From Streptomyces sp. NBC_00878 (GTDB lineage Bacteria > Actinomycetota > Actinomycetes > Streptomycetales > Streptomycetaceae), in assembly GCF_026341515.1 (NCBI RefSeq), contig NZ_JAPEOK010000001.1, positions 3,286,001-3,350,000 of the forward strand: a stretch of DNA of 64,000 bases, read 5' to 3'. Positions within the stretch are counted from its first letter, which is position 1; every line of letters starts with the position of its first letter. Both the position numbers and the translations under genes were made by a program. Positions 30,380-40,847 of this stretch are shown here, in pieces. The notes under the pieces were generated by a model that did not search any database, was not told the DNA's origin, and saw only the letters and a list, made by a program, of their open reading frames with translations.

Positions 30380-31972
30380 TCACTTGCCGGCGGCGGCAGG
30401 GGCGTCCTCGCCGAGCAGCTTGCCGTCCGACGTCTCGAACTGCTTCTTGAAGTCCGCGATCGCGTCGGCGATGGCCGTCAGGGTGTCGTCCGACATCTTG
30501 CCGCCCTCCTTGATGGAGGTCATGAGGCCCTGCTCCTTGCGGTGCAGGTACTCAAGGAGCTCCTTCTCGAAGCGGCGGACGTCGGCCACGGGCACCTCGT
30601 CCATCCGGCCGGTGGTGCCGGCCCAGATGGAGACGACCTGGTCCTCGGTGGCCATCGGCTGGTACTGAGCCTGCTTGAGCAGCTCGACCATCCGCTGACC
30701 GCGGTCCAGCTGCGACTTCGACGCGGCGTCCAGGTCGGAACCGAAGGCGGCGAACGCCTCCAGCTCACGGAACTGGGCGAGGTCGACGCGCAGTCGGCCG
30801 GACACCTGGCGCATCGCCTTGTGCTGTGCGGAACCACCGACTCGGGAGACGGAGATACCGACGTTCAGCGCGGGGCGCTGACCGGCGTTGAACAGGTCCG
30901 ACTCCAGGAAGCACTGGCCGTCGGTGATGGAGATGACGTTGGTCGGAATGAACGCGGACACGTCATTCGCCTTGGTCTCGACGATCGGCAGACCGGTCAT
31001 CGAGCCCGCGCCCATCTCGTCGGAGAGCTTCGCGCAGCGCTCCAGCAGACGGGAGTGCAGGTAGAAGACGTCACCGGGGTACGCCTCGCGCCCCGGCGGG
31101 CGGCGGAGCAGCAGGGACACCGCGCGGTAGGCGTCGGCCTGCTTCGAGAGGTCGTCGAAGATGATGAGGACGTGCTTGCCCTCGTACATCCACTGCTGGC
31201 CGATGGCCGAACCGGTGTACGGCGCAAGGTACTTGAAGCCGGCCGGGTCGGACGCCGGGGCGGCGACGATGGTCGTGTACTCCAGCGCGCCGGCCTCTTC
31301 GAGGGCGCCACGCACGGAGGCGATGGTCGAGCCCTTCTGACCGATGGCGACGTACACGCAGCGGACCTGCTTGTTCGGGTCGCCGGTGCGCCAGTTGTCG
31401 CGCTGGTTGATGATCGTGTCGACAGCCAGGGCGGTCTTGCCGGTCTGGCGGTCACCGATGATCAGCTGGCGCTGGCCACGGCCGATCGGGGTCATCGCGT
31501 CGACGGCCTTGTAGCCGGTCTCCATCGGCTCGTGCACCGACTTACGGGCCATGACGCCCGGGGCCTGCAGTTCGAGGGCGCGGCGTCCGGACGTCTCGAT
31601 CTCGCCGAGTCCGTCGATCGGGGTGCCGAGCGGGTCGACCACGCGGCCGAGGTAGCCCTCGCCGACGGCCACGGACAGGACCTCGCCGGTACGCGTGACC
31701 GGCTGCCCCTCCTCGATGCCGCTGAACTCACCGAGGACGATGGCGCCGATCTCGCGCTCTTCCAGGTTGAGCGCGAGGCCGAGGGTGCCGTCCTCGAACT
31801 TCAGCAGTTCGCTGGCCATGGCCGAGGGCAGGCCCTCGACCTTCGCGATGCCGTCGCCGGCAAGGGTGACCGTACCGACCTCCTCGCGCGAGGCCGCGTC
31901 CGGCTTGTACGACTGGACAAAGTTCTCCAGCGCATCCCGGATCTCCTCCGGCCGGATCGTGAGCTCCGCCAT
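30380..31972 (-). CDS. atpA: ATP synthase alpha subunit
   Basis: 530 residues. Walker [15 protein letters not shown], and the non-catalytic site motifs [12 protein letters not shown] and [19 protein letters not shown]. The C-terminal tail is extended ([20 protein letters not shown]), as in other actinobacteria where it limits ATP hydrolysis. The 155-bp spacer to atpH contains a TGGGGG/CCCCCA hairpin (32012-32034) ahead of the ribosome binding site. Confidence 0.98.
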   Translation of the reverse strand: MAELTIRPEEIRDALENFVQSYKPDAASREEVGTVTLAGDGIAKVEGLPSAMASELLKFEDGTLGLALNLEEREIGAIVLGEFSGIEEGQPVTRTGEVLSVAVGEGYLGRVVDPLGTPIDGLGEIETSGRRALELQAPGVMARKSVHEPMETGYKAVDAMTPIGRGQRQLIIGDRQTGKTALAVDTIINQRDNWRTGDPNKQVRCVYVAIGQKGSTIASVRGALEEAGALEYTTIVAAPASDPAGFKYLAPYTGSAIGQQWMYEGKHVLIIFDDLSKQADAYRAVSLLLRRPPGREAYPGDVFYLHSRLLERCAKLSDEMGAGSMTGLPIVETKANDVSAFIPTNVISITDGQCFLESDLFNAGQRPALNVGISVSRVGGSAQHKAMRQVSGRLRVDLAQFRELEAFAAFGSDLDAASKSQLDRGQRMVELLKQAQYQPMATEDQVVSIWAGTTGRMDEVPVADVRRFEKELLEYLHRKEQGLMTSIKEGGKMSDDTLTAIADAIADFKKQFETSDGKLLGEDAPAAAGK

Positions 31973-32127
31973 CTGGGTTCCCTGCTCTCCTTGTTGGGCC
32001 CGAAGTTTTCTTGGGGGTCTGGGGTCAGCCCCCAGGAATCCTCTGCACGGCCCAACCAGGGCCGTAGTTCTGCGTATGACTGCTTGCTGCGTATTTACGT
32101 GTATGTACGTGTATTGAGTTGCTGCCG

Positions 32128-32943
32128 CTAGCTCGCCATGCGGCGGCCGACGTCCTCCAGCCGGTCCGCGATGGAGCCGTTGATGACCTCGTCGCCGACC
32201 TGCACCCGGATCCCGCCGAGGACCTCGGGGTCCACGTCGAGATTGAGGTGCATCTGGCGGCCGTAGAGCTTCGCGAGGGCGGCACCCAGGCGCTGCTTCT
32301 GCGTATCGCTCAGCGGAACCGCCGAGGTGACGACGGCGACCATGCGGTTGCGGCGCTCGGCGGCGAGCTTGGACAGGGACTCGAGTCCCGACTCCAGGCT
32401 ACGTCCCCGGGGCGCCGTCACAAGGCGCGCGACCAGACGCTCGGTCGTCGCGTTGGCCCGGCCGCCGAGCAGGCTGCGCAGCAGCTCGCTCTTGGCCGCG
32501 GTGGTGGCGGCGCGGTCGGTCAGCGCGGCCCGCAGTTCGGTGTTCGACGAGACGATCCGGCCGAACCGGAACAGCTCGTCCTCGACCTCGTCGAGCTTGC
32601 CCGACTGCTGCGCGGCCGTGAGGTCGGCGGTGTCGGCCAGTTCCTCGACGGAGTCGACCAGATCGCGCGACCGCGACCAGCGGGAGCGCACCAGACCGGC
32701 CACCAGATCAGCGGTCGTGCCGCTGACCTGGCCGCCGAACAGACGCCCGGCCAGTTCGGCCTTCGCCTCTCCGGCCTGCGCCGGGTCGGTGAGGACCCGA
32801 CGCAGTGACACCTCGCGGTCGAGCAGCGCGGTGACAGCGGCCAGCTCACCGGCGAGCGACCCCGCGTCGACGGACGTGTTGTCCGTCAGCGCGTCGAGAC
32901 GCTCACGTGCGGCGGCCAGGGCCTCGCGGCTCGCTCCGTTCAT
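32128..32943 (-). CDS. atpH: ATP synthase delta subunit
   Basis: 271 residues, longer than the 180 or so in most bacteria, as usual for actinobacteria with an added N-terminal helical region. The conserved C-terminal part includes [19 protein letters not shown] and [20 protein letters not shown]. It joins the peripheral stalk to the top of F1. The start overlaps the atpF stop (ATGA). Confidence 0.96.
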   Translation of the reverse strand: MNGASREALAAARERLDALTDNTSVDAGSLAGELAAVTALLDREVSLRRVLTDPAQAGEAKAELAGRLFGGQVSGTTADLVAGLVRSRWSRSRDLVDSVEELADTADLTAAQQSGKLDEVEDELFRFGRIVSSNTELRAALTDRAATTAAKSELLRSLLGGRANATTERLVARLVTAPRGRSLESGLESLSKLAAERRNRMVAVVTSAVPLSDTQKQRLGAALAKLYGRQMHLNLDVDPEVLGGIRVQVGDEVINGSIADRLEDVGRRMAS

Positions 32944-33494
32944 CGCGACGCCTCGGCCTTCGCAGCGGACTCGTCGAGGCCGTCGAGGAACCGGTCGATC
33001 GTGCGGCTCTGCCGGGCGTGGTCCTCAAGGGACTCGCCGACGAGCTTGCCGGCCAGTTCGGTGGCCAGCTGGCCCACGTCCTGGCGCAGCGCGGACGCGG
33101 CGGCCTTGCGGTCGGCCGCGAGCTGCGAGTGACCGGCGGCGATGATCTCCTCACGCTGCCGCTGGCCTTCCGCGCGCATCTCGGCGATGAGCGTGGCGCC
33201 CTGCTCCTGCGCCTCCTGGCGCAGACGCGCGGCCTCGTGGCGGGCCTCGGCGAGCTGAGCCTTGTACTGCTCGAGCACGCTCTGGGCTTCGGTCTGAGCG
33301 GCCTCGGCCTTCTCGATACCGCCCTCGATGGCCTCGCGGCGCTGCTCCAGAACCTTGTTGATGTTCGGAAGAAGCTTCTTGGCGAGGAAGCCGAAGACGA
33401 TGACGAAGGCGATCAGGCCGATGACCAGCTCGGGAATCGGCGGAACGAGGGGATTCTCCATCTCCTCGGCCGCGACAATGAGCAGCTGGCTCAT
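32940..33494 (-). CDS. atpF: ATP synthase b subunit
   Basis: 184 residues. A membrane helix (PELVIGLIAFVIVFGFLAKK) precedes a long charged coiled coil that forms the peripheral stalk with delta. Overlaps atpH by 4 bp. Confidence 0.96.
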   Translation of the reverse strand: MSQLLIVAAEEMENPLVPPIPELVIGLIAFVIVFGFLAKKLLPNINKVLEQRREAIEGGIEKAEAAQTEAQSVLEQYKAQLAEARHEAARLRQEAQEQGATLIAEMRAEGQRQREEIIAAGHSQLAADRKAAASALRQDVGQLATELAGKLVGESLEDHARQSRTIDRFLDGLDESAAKAEASR

Positions 33495-33535
33495 ATCAGT
33501 GCCTTTCGTCTAGTGGGCTGTCGTGAATCCGACGA

Positions 33536-34667
<1,132 letters not shown>

Positions 34668-34892
34668 CGCGGGCTCCTTCAGCGTGGCGCATGGGTACGG
34701 CAACCTCGTTGTGTCGGCGCGGCGAACAGCCGCGGTTCGGCACTGGACTGGTGTTACTGATGTGGGGGCGGCTAGAGGGCATCGAGCCTCGCGCTAGGGC
34801 AGGCGTCAGCTCAGATGCCCGCGCCCGCGATGCCGCAGTTGGCACCGGACGATAGCAGGATCTCTTACTCGCACTTATCCCGGCCCTACCCC

Positions 34893-35330
34893 TCACGACG
34901 AGTGCCCCGTCTTTTCAGGCTTGTCGCCCTTCGAGGAGTCGGGTTCGACATAGAGGATCTTTGCCTTCATGTGGGCACGCGCCTGGGCGCCGATCCACGC
35001 GAGCGTGGTGGCGACCAGCGTGATCGCGAACGCCTTGGGGTTGAACAACGTCGTGTTCTTGAAGGCGGCGACGAAGATGAACAGCAGAAGAATCTGTGCC
35101 GTGTAGAGCATCAGACCCATCGCCTGGAAAAGGTGCGGAAGCGATTTGGCGGTGCGCTGCAGAACGTACAACCCGATACCCATGAAGAGGATCACGACCA
35201 GCGTCGCAGCGACCGCCCCGATCGCCCCCTTGCCACCGGCGACCACACCACTGACGACGGCGACGATCGCGCCGACGGCAGCTGTGGGCACAGCGGCCTG
35301 GAGAAGGATCCGGACGTCGTTGGACGGCAT
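34893..35330 (-). CDS. atpI: AtpI-like assembly protein of the atp operon
   Basis: 145 residues with four membrane helices (AVPTAAVGAIVAVVSGVVAG, AVAATLVVILFMGIGLYVL and two more) and a basic C-terminus. Membrane protein linked to c-ring assembly, first gene of the operon. ATG 35330 has GGAG 10 nt upstream; ATG 35369 is an in-frame alternative. The 295 bp upstream (35331-35625) should hold the operon promoter and include an AT-rich stretch near 35460-35490. Confidence 0.85.
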   Translation of the reverse strand: MPSNDVRILLQAAVPTAAVGAIVAVVSGVVAGGKGAIGAVAATLVVILFMGIGLYVLQRTAKSLPHLFQAMGLMLYTAQILLLFIFVAAFKNTTLFNPKAFAITLVATTLAWIGAQARAHMKAKILYVEPDSSKGDKPEKTGHSS

Positions 35331-35625
35331 GGCGGCAACTCCGCTTGTCAGGGGGGTAGGTGTCGTCATGGACGAGCGTAGTCCCGGACAGAGAGAGAAC
35401 CTCACCGCCAATGGACCGTCGCACTGCGGTCCTTCGGCTCTGTCCTGGGTTCTCGTGAACCGTATCACAAACTATTTGATGAGGTCTTTACCTGGTTGGT
35501 GTGCTCGGCGTCACACATGAGAGTGAACCTGCACGTCTGTGCACTCAGGAGACCAACTTGTCTGGTATTGGGGCAGTTTAAGGATGTCGTCGTCGTGGCG
35601 GCTCTTGCGAGATTCTTACCTCGCG

Positions 35626-37044
35626 TCAGCGCGACGTTCCGGCCTTGCGCTCTTCCAGGAGACGCGAACGGGGCCCAACAGCCGTCGCCCCGTTGACTCC
35701 TGAGACACCGACGACCACCGGAGTGCGGCGTTCCTCACGCTCACCGTCGACGCCTCCGTCGACGCCTCCGTCGACGCCTTGGTCAGCTCCGGCGAGGGTC
35801 CCCGCGGGCACCTCGTGCGGTCCGTCACCGTTGGCGTACGCGAGCGACACCGCCGGCTCCGCCGACACCAGGGCCCTGCGGCGGCGGTAGCGCGGCGGCA
35901 CGAAGCTCTCGGCCCAGCGCGGGGCCCGCGGTGTGAAGCGCGGCAGCAGGAGCAGGACCAGGCCCACCGCGCTGAGCGCCATGATGCCGAGCACGATCCA
36001 CATGGCCCCGGAGTTCACCGAGTAGGCCAGGGCTCCGAAGGCGATCAGCGCCGACCAGAAGTACATGATGAGCACGGCCCTGCTGTGCGAGTGCCCGATC
36101 TCCAGCAGCCGGTGGTGCAGGTGGCCTCGGTCGGCGGCGAACGGGGACTGGCCGCGCCAGGTGCGCCGCACGATGGCGAGCACCAGGTCGGCCGCCGGGA
36201 CGGCGATGATCGTCAGCGGCAGCAGCAGGGGGATGTAGACCGGCACCGTCTGGTGCACGGCCTCCTTCTCGGACCCGGCGAAGAGGTTCATCGCGTCCGG
36301 GTCGACCTGCCCGGTGATGGAGATGGCACCGGCCGCCAGCACCAGGCCGATGAGCATCGAGCCCGAGTCGCCCATGAAGATCCGCGCGGGGTGCATGTTG
36401 TGCGGCAGGAAGCCGAGGCACATGCCCATGAGGAGCGCGGAGAAGAGGGTGGCCGGGGCGGCGGACTCAAGCCCGTAGCCGTACCAGATGCGGTAGCCGT
36501 ACATGAAGAACGCGGCGGACGCGATGCACACCATGCCGGCGGCGAGGCCGTCGAGGCCGTCGGCGAAGTTCACGGCGTTGATGGTGATCACGACGAGCGC
36601 GACGGTCAGCAGCGTGCCCTGCCACTGGGTGAGCGAGACCGAGCCGACGCCGGGGATCGGCAGCCACAGGATCGTCAGACCCTGCATGACCATGACGCCC
36701 GCGGCGATCATCTGGCCGCCGAGCTTGATGAGGGCGTCGATCTCGAACTTGTCGTCCAGGACGCCGATCAACCAGATCAGGGCGGCGCCGGAGAGCAGGG
36801 CCCGCGGCTCGTTGGAGTTCTCGAAGACCTCACTGAGGTTCGTCAGATGGTCCGCGACCAGCAGGCCGGCGCAGAGTCCGAAGAACATCGCGATGCCGCC
36901 CAGTCGCGGTGTGGGTTCCCGGTGCACGTCGCGTGCCCGGATCTCCGGCATCGCTCCGGCCACGATCGCGAACTTCCGCACCGGCCCGGTCAGCAGGTAC
37001 GTCACCGCGGCCGTGATGCAGAGCGTCAGGAGGTATTCACGCAC
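35626..37044 (-). CDS. WecA/TagO-like polyprenyl-phosphate glycosyl-1-phosphate transferase
   Basis: 472 residues, about eleven membrane helices. MraY-family motifs are complete: REPTPRLGGIAMFFG, NAVNFADGLDGLAAG (catalytic Asp pair), FLPHNMHPARIFMGDSGSM and the cytoplasmic HLHHRLLEIGHS. It starts synthesis of a wall glycopolymer or polysaccharide on a lipid carrier. GTG 37044 is chosen because GGGGAAG precedes it. The C-terminal tail includes three tandem 12-bp units encoding GVDG repeats near 35750-35785, a likely length-variable spot. An LCP ligase that could attach such polymers is encoded at 42562. Confidence 0.92.
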   Translation of the reverse strand: MREYLLTLCITAAVTYLLTGPVRKFAIVAGAMPEIRARDVHREPTPRLGGIAMFFGLCAGLLVADHLTNLSEVFENSNEPRALLSGAALIWLIGVLDDKFEIDALIKLGGQMIAAGVMVMQGLTILWLPIPGVGSVSLTQWQGTLLTVALVVITINAVNFADGLDGLAAGMVCIASAAFFMYGYRIWYGYGLESAAPATLFSALLMGMCLGFLPHNMHPARIFMGDSGSMLIGLVLAAGAISITGQVDPDAMNLFAGSEKEAVHQTVPVYIPLLLPLTIIAVPAADLVLAIVRRTWRGQSPFAADRGHLHHRLLEIGHSHSRAVLIMYFWSALIAFGALAYSVNSGAMWIVLGIMALSAVGLVLLLLPRFTPRAPRWAESFVPPRYRRRRALVSAEPAVSLAYANGDGPHEVPAGTLAGADQGVDGGVDGGVDGEREERRTPVVVGVSGVNGATAVGPRSRLLEERKAGTSR

Positions 37045-37170
37045 AGGCTTCCCCACAGGTCTCGCTGGCCATCTCAGCCCCACACCCTAGCTTCGTGCGC
37101 ATACGGTTGGGGACTTCCGGGTAGAGCCGATGGTTGCACGAGTGGCTGTGCACACGTGGTCGGCTACCCC

Positions 37171-38424
37171 TCATGAGCCGGGATAGGGCGGAAATCTTCC
37201 GGTCAGATCCCGCACTTCTTCACGTACGTGACGTCCGGCGGACTCGTCCCGCACGGCCGTCGCGAACAGCGTCGCTATGCGTGCCGTCTCGGCCTCGCCC
37301 ATGCCCTGGGTGGTGACGGCGGCCGTGCCCAGGCGCAGTCCTCGCACGTCGGGGTGGGGAAGGGCACAGGTGTCGAGGACCACTCCGGCGGCGGCGAGGC
37401 GGCTGCGAGCGGTGCGGCCGTCCACGCCGAGCGGGGCCGGGTCGACGGTGAGCAGGTGGGTGTCGGTACCGCCGGTGGTGACCGCGAACCCCTCGGCGGC
37501 CAGGCCCCGCGCCAGCACCCGCGCGTTCGCGACCACCTGATGGGCGTACGCGGTGAACGCCGGTGTCGCCGCCTCGCCGAACGCGACGGCCTTGGCGGCG
37601 ATGGTGTGCATCTGCGCGCCGCCCTGCGTGAACGGGAACACCGCCCGGTCCACCCGCTCGGCCAGTTCGCTCCCGCACAGCAGCATGCCACCGCGCGGGC
37701 CGCGCAGCACCTTGTGCGTGGTCGCGCACACGACATCGGCGTACGGGACCGGGCTGGGCGCCGCTCCCCCGGCGACGAGACCGATGGGGTGGGCGGCGTC
37801 GGCGATGAGGTACGCGCCGACCTCGTCCGCGATCTCGCGGAAGACGGCGTAGTCGATGTGCCGGGGGTACGAGATCGACCCGCACACGATGGCCTTCGGC
37901 CGGTGCGTCCGGGCCAGCGAGCGCACCTGCTCGTGGTCGATGAGCCCGCTCTCGGGGTCGACGCCGTACCCGACGAAGTCGAACCACCGGCCGGAGAAGT
38001 TCGCGGGCGACCCGTGCGTGAGGTGGCCGCCGTGCGGCAGGCCCATCGCGAGGACGGTGTCTCCCGGGCGCAGCAGGGCGGCGTACGCGGCCAGCACGGC
38101 CGAACTCCCTGAGTGGGACTGCACGTTGGCGTGTTCGGCGCCGAACAGGGCCTTGGCACGCTCCACGGCGATGCGCTCGGCGACGTCGACGATCTCGCAG
38201 CCGCCGTGGTGCCGGGCACCGGGGTATCCCTCGGCGTACTTGTTCGCGAGCGGCGAGCCGAGCGCCGTCAGCACGGCGGGCGAGGTGAAGTTCTCGGCGG
38301 CGATGAGCTGCAGCGTCGTCGACTGCCGCGTCAGCTCCCCGCGCAGGATCTCGGCCAGCTCCGGATCCTGCCGGCCGAGCACGTCGACCGACAGCGGACC
38401 TTCAAGCGTGTGTGCGACCGGCAT
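37171..38424 (-). CDS. serine hydroxymethyltransferase-like PLP enzyme
   Basis: 417 residues. The PLP lysine is Lys238 in CATTHKVLRGPRGG. QLIAAENFTSPAVLTALGS and NKYAEGYPGARHHGGCE follow the SHMT pattern, but the usual RYYGG is RHHGG and DVAHIAGL is DAAHPIGL, so substrate contacts differ. It may be a specialised SHMT paralogue (a GlyA-like gene sits here in S. coelicolor, as I recall) rather than the main housekeeping enzyme. ATG 38424 has CCGGAG upstream. 70 bp after the phosphatase-like gene. Confidence 0.85.
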   Translation of the reverse strand: MPVAHTLEGPLSVDVLGRQDPELAEILRGELTRQSTTLQLIAAENFTSPAVLTALGSPLANKYAEGYPGARHHGGCEIVDVAERIAVERAKALFGAEHANVQSHSGSSAVLAAYAALLRPGDTVLAMGLPHGGHLTHGSPANFSGRWFDFVGYGVDPESGLIDHEQVRSLARTHRPKAIVCGSISYPRHIDYAVFREIADEVGAYLIADAAHPIGLVAGGAAPSPVPYADVVCATTHKVLRGPRGGMLLCGSELAERVDRAVFPFTQGGAQMHTIAAKAVAFGEAATPAFTAYAHQVVANARVLARGLAAEGFAVTTGGTDTHLLTVDPAPLGVDGRTARSRLAAAGVVLDTCALPHPDVRGLRLGTAAVTTQGMGEAETARIATLFATAVRDESAGRHVREEVRDLTGRFPPYPGS

Positions 38425-38494
38425 GGCGGACTCCGGACCTCGGCAGGGGAACGCTAAGTCCAATGTAGAACCGTGGCCCCTGCCGCGCCCGGTG

Positions 38495-39175
38495 TTACGT
38501 CCGAGCGGGCACACCCGTCAGGGCGGTCACCACCGGATCCAGCGCCTGCTGGATCTCGTCCCCCACCGATCTGAAGAACGGCAGCGGGGCCCCGTACGGG
38601 TCGTACACCTCGTCCGCCTCCGCCGTCGGGGCCAGAAGCCACCCGCGTAGAGCCGCCGCGGCGCGGACCAGGGCCCGTGCGCGTTCGACCATGCCGTCCT
38701 CCAGGGGAGGCAGGGTCGCGGGGTCTATCGCGCGGACCAGGCGGGTGAACTCCTTCAGGGTGAAGGTGCGCAGGCCCGCCGAGTGGCCCATGGAGATGAC
38801 TTGGGCGCGGTGGTCGCGGGTGGCCGTGAGGACGAGGTCCGCCCGGATGACGTGCTCGTCCAGCAGTTCGCGGCCCACGAAGTCGGAGGGGTCCGCGCCG
38901 AAGTCCGCGAGGACCGCCTCCGCGTTGGCCTCCATGGGTGCGCCCTCGTGGCCCCAGGTGCCGGCGCTCTCCACGATCAGGCCGCCCCACAGGGGGTCGC
39001 CGAGCCGGTCCGCCAGGGCATGACGGGTCAGCCGCTCGGTGATCGGCGAGCGGCACACGTTGCCGGTGCTGACGTGGAGGATGCGAAAAGCGGAGTCCCC
39101 CGAGGCCCCGTCGCCGTAAGCCCCCGTGTACCCCGTCCCCGTACCTATGCCACGCCCCGCGTCAGGGGCTGTCAA
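38495..39175 (-). CDS. low-molecular-weight phosphatase-like protein lacking the catalytic Cys
   Basis: 226 residues. The P-loop that in active LMW protein tyrosine phosphatases reads C-T-G-N-I-C-R-S-P reads here HVSTGNVCRSPITERL, so the nucleophile Cys is Ser while Arg and the following Ser remain. A DPYG motif in EVYDPYGAPLPFF stands near the place of the acid loop. The only in-frame start is TTG 39175, which overlaps the sua5 stop (TTGA) behind GAGGTGG, so translation is coupled. Either an inactive binding protein or an enzyme with altered chemistry. Confidence 0.82.
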   Translation of the reverse strand: MTAPDAGRGIGTGTGYTGAYGDGASGDSAFRILHVSTGNVCRSPITERLTRHALADRLGDPLWGGLIVESAGTWGHEGAPMEANAEAVLADFGADPSDFVGRELLDEHVIRADLVLTATRDHRAQVISMGHSAGLRTFTLKEFTRLVRAIDPATLPPLEDGMVERARALVRAAAALRGWLLAPTAEADEVYDPYGAPLPFFRSVGDEIQQALDPVVTALTGVPART

Positions 39176-39819
39176 TTCGCCACCTCGAGGTCGGGGACGA
39201 CCTTTCGCAGCTCCTCCGCGGACAGGGCTCCCGCCCGCAGGAGCACCGGCACCTTGCCCGTGACGTCGACGATCGACGACGGGACGTTGCCGGGGGTCGG
39301 GCCGCCGTCCAGGTACACGGAGACGGAGTCGCCGAGCATCTCCTGCGCGGCGTCGCAGTCCTCGGGGGCCGGGTGCCCGGTCAGGTTCGCGGAGGAGACG
39401 GCCATCGGACCGACCTCGGTCAGCAGCTCGATGGCGACGGGGTGCAGCGGCATACGTACGGCGACCGTGCCACGCGTGTCCCCCAGGTCCCACTGGAGGG
39501 ACGGCTGGTGTTTGGCGACGAGCGTGAGCGCGCCCGGCCAGAACGCGTCGACGAGCTCCCACGCCATCTCGGAGAAGTCGGTGACCAGGCCGTGCAGCGT
39601 GTTCGGGGAGCCGATGAGGACGGGCGTGGGCATGTTCCGGCCGCGGCCCTTGGCCTCCAGCAGGTCGGTCACGGCCTCCGAGCTGAACGCGTCGGCGCCG
39701 ATCCCGTACACGGTGTCGGTCGGCAGCACCACGAGCTCGCCGCGGCGGACGGCGGACGCGGCTTCGCGCAGACCGGTCGAGCGGTCGGTCGCGTCGTTGG
39801 TGTCGTATCGCCGTGCCAT
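39172..39819 (-). CDS. L-threonylcarbamoyladenylate synthase (Sua5/YrdC family)
   Basis: 215 residues. YrdC-fold motifs: GELVVLPTDTVYGIGADAF, KGRGRNMPTPVLIGS, WPGALTLVAKHQP, VAVRMPLHP and MAVSSANLTGHPAP. It makes threonylcarbamoyl-AMP for t6A modification of tRNAs. Its Shine-Dalgarno (GAGGAGG) lies within the short ORF just upstream. Confidence 0.94.
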   Translation of the reverse strand: MARRYDTNDATDRSTGLREAASAVRRGELVVLPTDTVYGIGADAFSSEAVTDLLEAKGRGRNMPTPVLIGSPNTLHGLVTDFSEMAWELVDAFWPGALTLVAKHQPSLQWDLGDTRGTVAVRMPLHPVAIELLTEVGPMAVSSANLTGHPAPEDCDAAQEMLGDSVSVYLDGGPTPGNVPSSIVDVTGKVPVLLRAGALSAEELRKVVPDLEVAN

Positions 39820-39820
39820 G

Positions 39821-39907
39821 TCAGCAAGCCTCCTCGAACACGCGGGCCCCGTTGGCCGCGCATTTAACGTTCTCCACGTCGTCCATGCAAGACGGCGCCG
39901 CGGTCAT
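39821..39907 (-). CDS. 28-residue ORF between prmC and sua5
   Basis: MTAAPSCMDDVENVKCAANG then ARVFEEAC, stop TGA 2 bp before sua5. The ATG overlaps the prmC stop (ATGA). Three Cys in 28 residues. Its 3' end contains the sua5 ribosome binding site. It could be a real microprotein or just a coupling ORF that passes ribosomes from prmC to sua5; conservation is needed to decide. Confidence 0.5.
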   Translation of the reverse strand: MTAAPSCMDDVENVKCAANGARVFEEAC

Positions 39908-40749
39908 GGCGTCGCCCTGCGGGCGGTCGCGAACCGCGGCCGGTTGTTGAGGTCGGGGTGGTCCGCCGCATCGGCCCAGCCCCGCTCCTCGGTGAAGATC
40001 CACGGCACCTGCCCGCCCTGCGTGTCGGCGTGCTCGATGACGACGACACCGCCGGGCCGCAGCAGCCGGTGCGCGGTGCGCTCCAGACCGCGGATCAGAT
40101 CGAGGCCGTCCTCCCCCGAGAACAGGGCGAGTTGGGGATCGTAGTCCCGGGCCTCCGGAGCGACGTACTCCCATTCCGTGAGCGGGATGTACGGCGGGTT
40201 GGAGATGACGAGATCGACCTGCCCGTCGAGGTCGCGGAACGCGTCCAGCGCGTTGCCCTGCCGCAGGTCGACCCTGGAGCCCTCGACGTTCTTACGGGTC
40301 CACCGCAGGGCGTCCTCGGACAGTTCGACGGCGTGGACGCGCGAGCGCGGCACCTCCTGCGCGAGGGCGAGCGCGATCGCGCCCGAGCCGGTGCACAGGT
40401 CGACGATCAGCGGCTCGACGACGTCCATCGCGCGGACGGCGTCTATGGCCCAGCCGACCACGGACTCCGTCTCGGGCCGGGGCACGAACACCCCTGGCCC
40501 GACCTGGAGTTCCAGGTAGCGGAAGTAGGCCCGCCCGGTGATGTGCTGGAGCGGCTCGCGGGCCTCGCGGCGCGCGGTCACCTCCCAGTACCGGGCGTCG
40601 AAGTCCGCGTCCTTGACGGTGTGCAGGCCGCCCCGCTTCACGCCGTGCACGAAGGCGGCGAGCTCCTCGGCGTCGTTGCGCGGCGAGGGCACGCCGGCGT
40701 CGGCCAGCCGCTGGGTGGCCTGGGCCACTTCCGCGAGCAGCAGGTTCAC
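39904..40749 (-). CDS. prmC: release factor glutamine methyltransferase
   Basis: 281 residues. SAM-binding VDLCTGSGAIALALA (117-131) and catalytic NPPY (184-187). An N-terminal helical domain recognises the release factor. It methylates the Gln of the GGQ motif of RF1 and RF2; prfA lies directly upstream, the normal bacterial arrangement. GTG 40749 is chosen because CGGAGGA precedes it. Confidence 0.96.
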   Translation of the reverse strand: MNLLLAEVAQATQRLADAGVPSPRNDAEELAAFVHGVKRGGLHTVKDADFDARYWEVTARREAREPLQHITGRAYFRYLELQVGPGVFVPRPETESVVGWAIDAVRAMDVVEPLIVDLCTGSGAIALALAQEVPRSRVHAVELSEDALRWTRKNVEGSRVDLRQGNALDAFRDLDGQVDLVISNPPYIPLTEWEYVAPEARDYDPQLALFSGEDGLDLIRGLERTAHRLLRPGGVVVIEHADTQGGQVPWIFTEERGWADAADHPDLNNRPRFATARRATP

Positions 40750-40847
40750 GCGTCCTCCGGGGCTGTGCTGTTGTCCGTCGAGCGGATGTGTTCCGCGCTG
40801 TGTACTCGTCGTGCTTGCCGATACTGCCCGTCGGGCCCGTACGTGCC

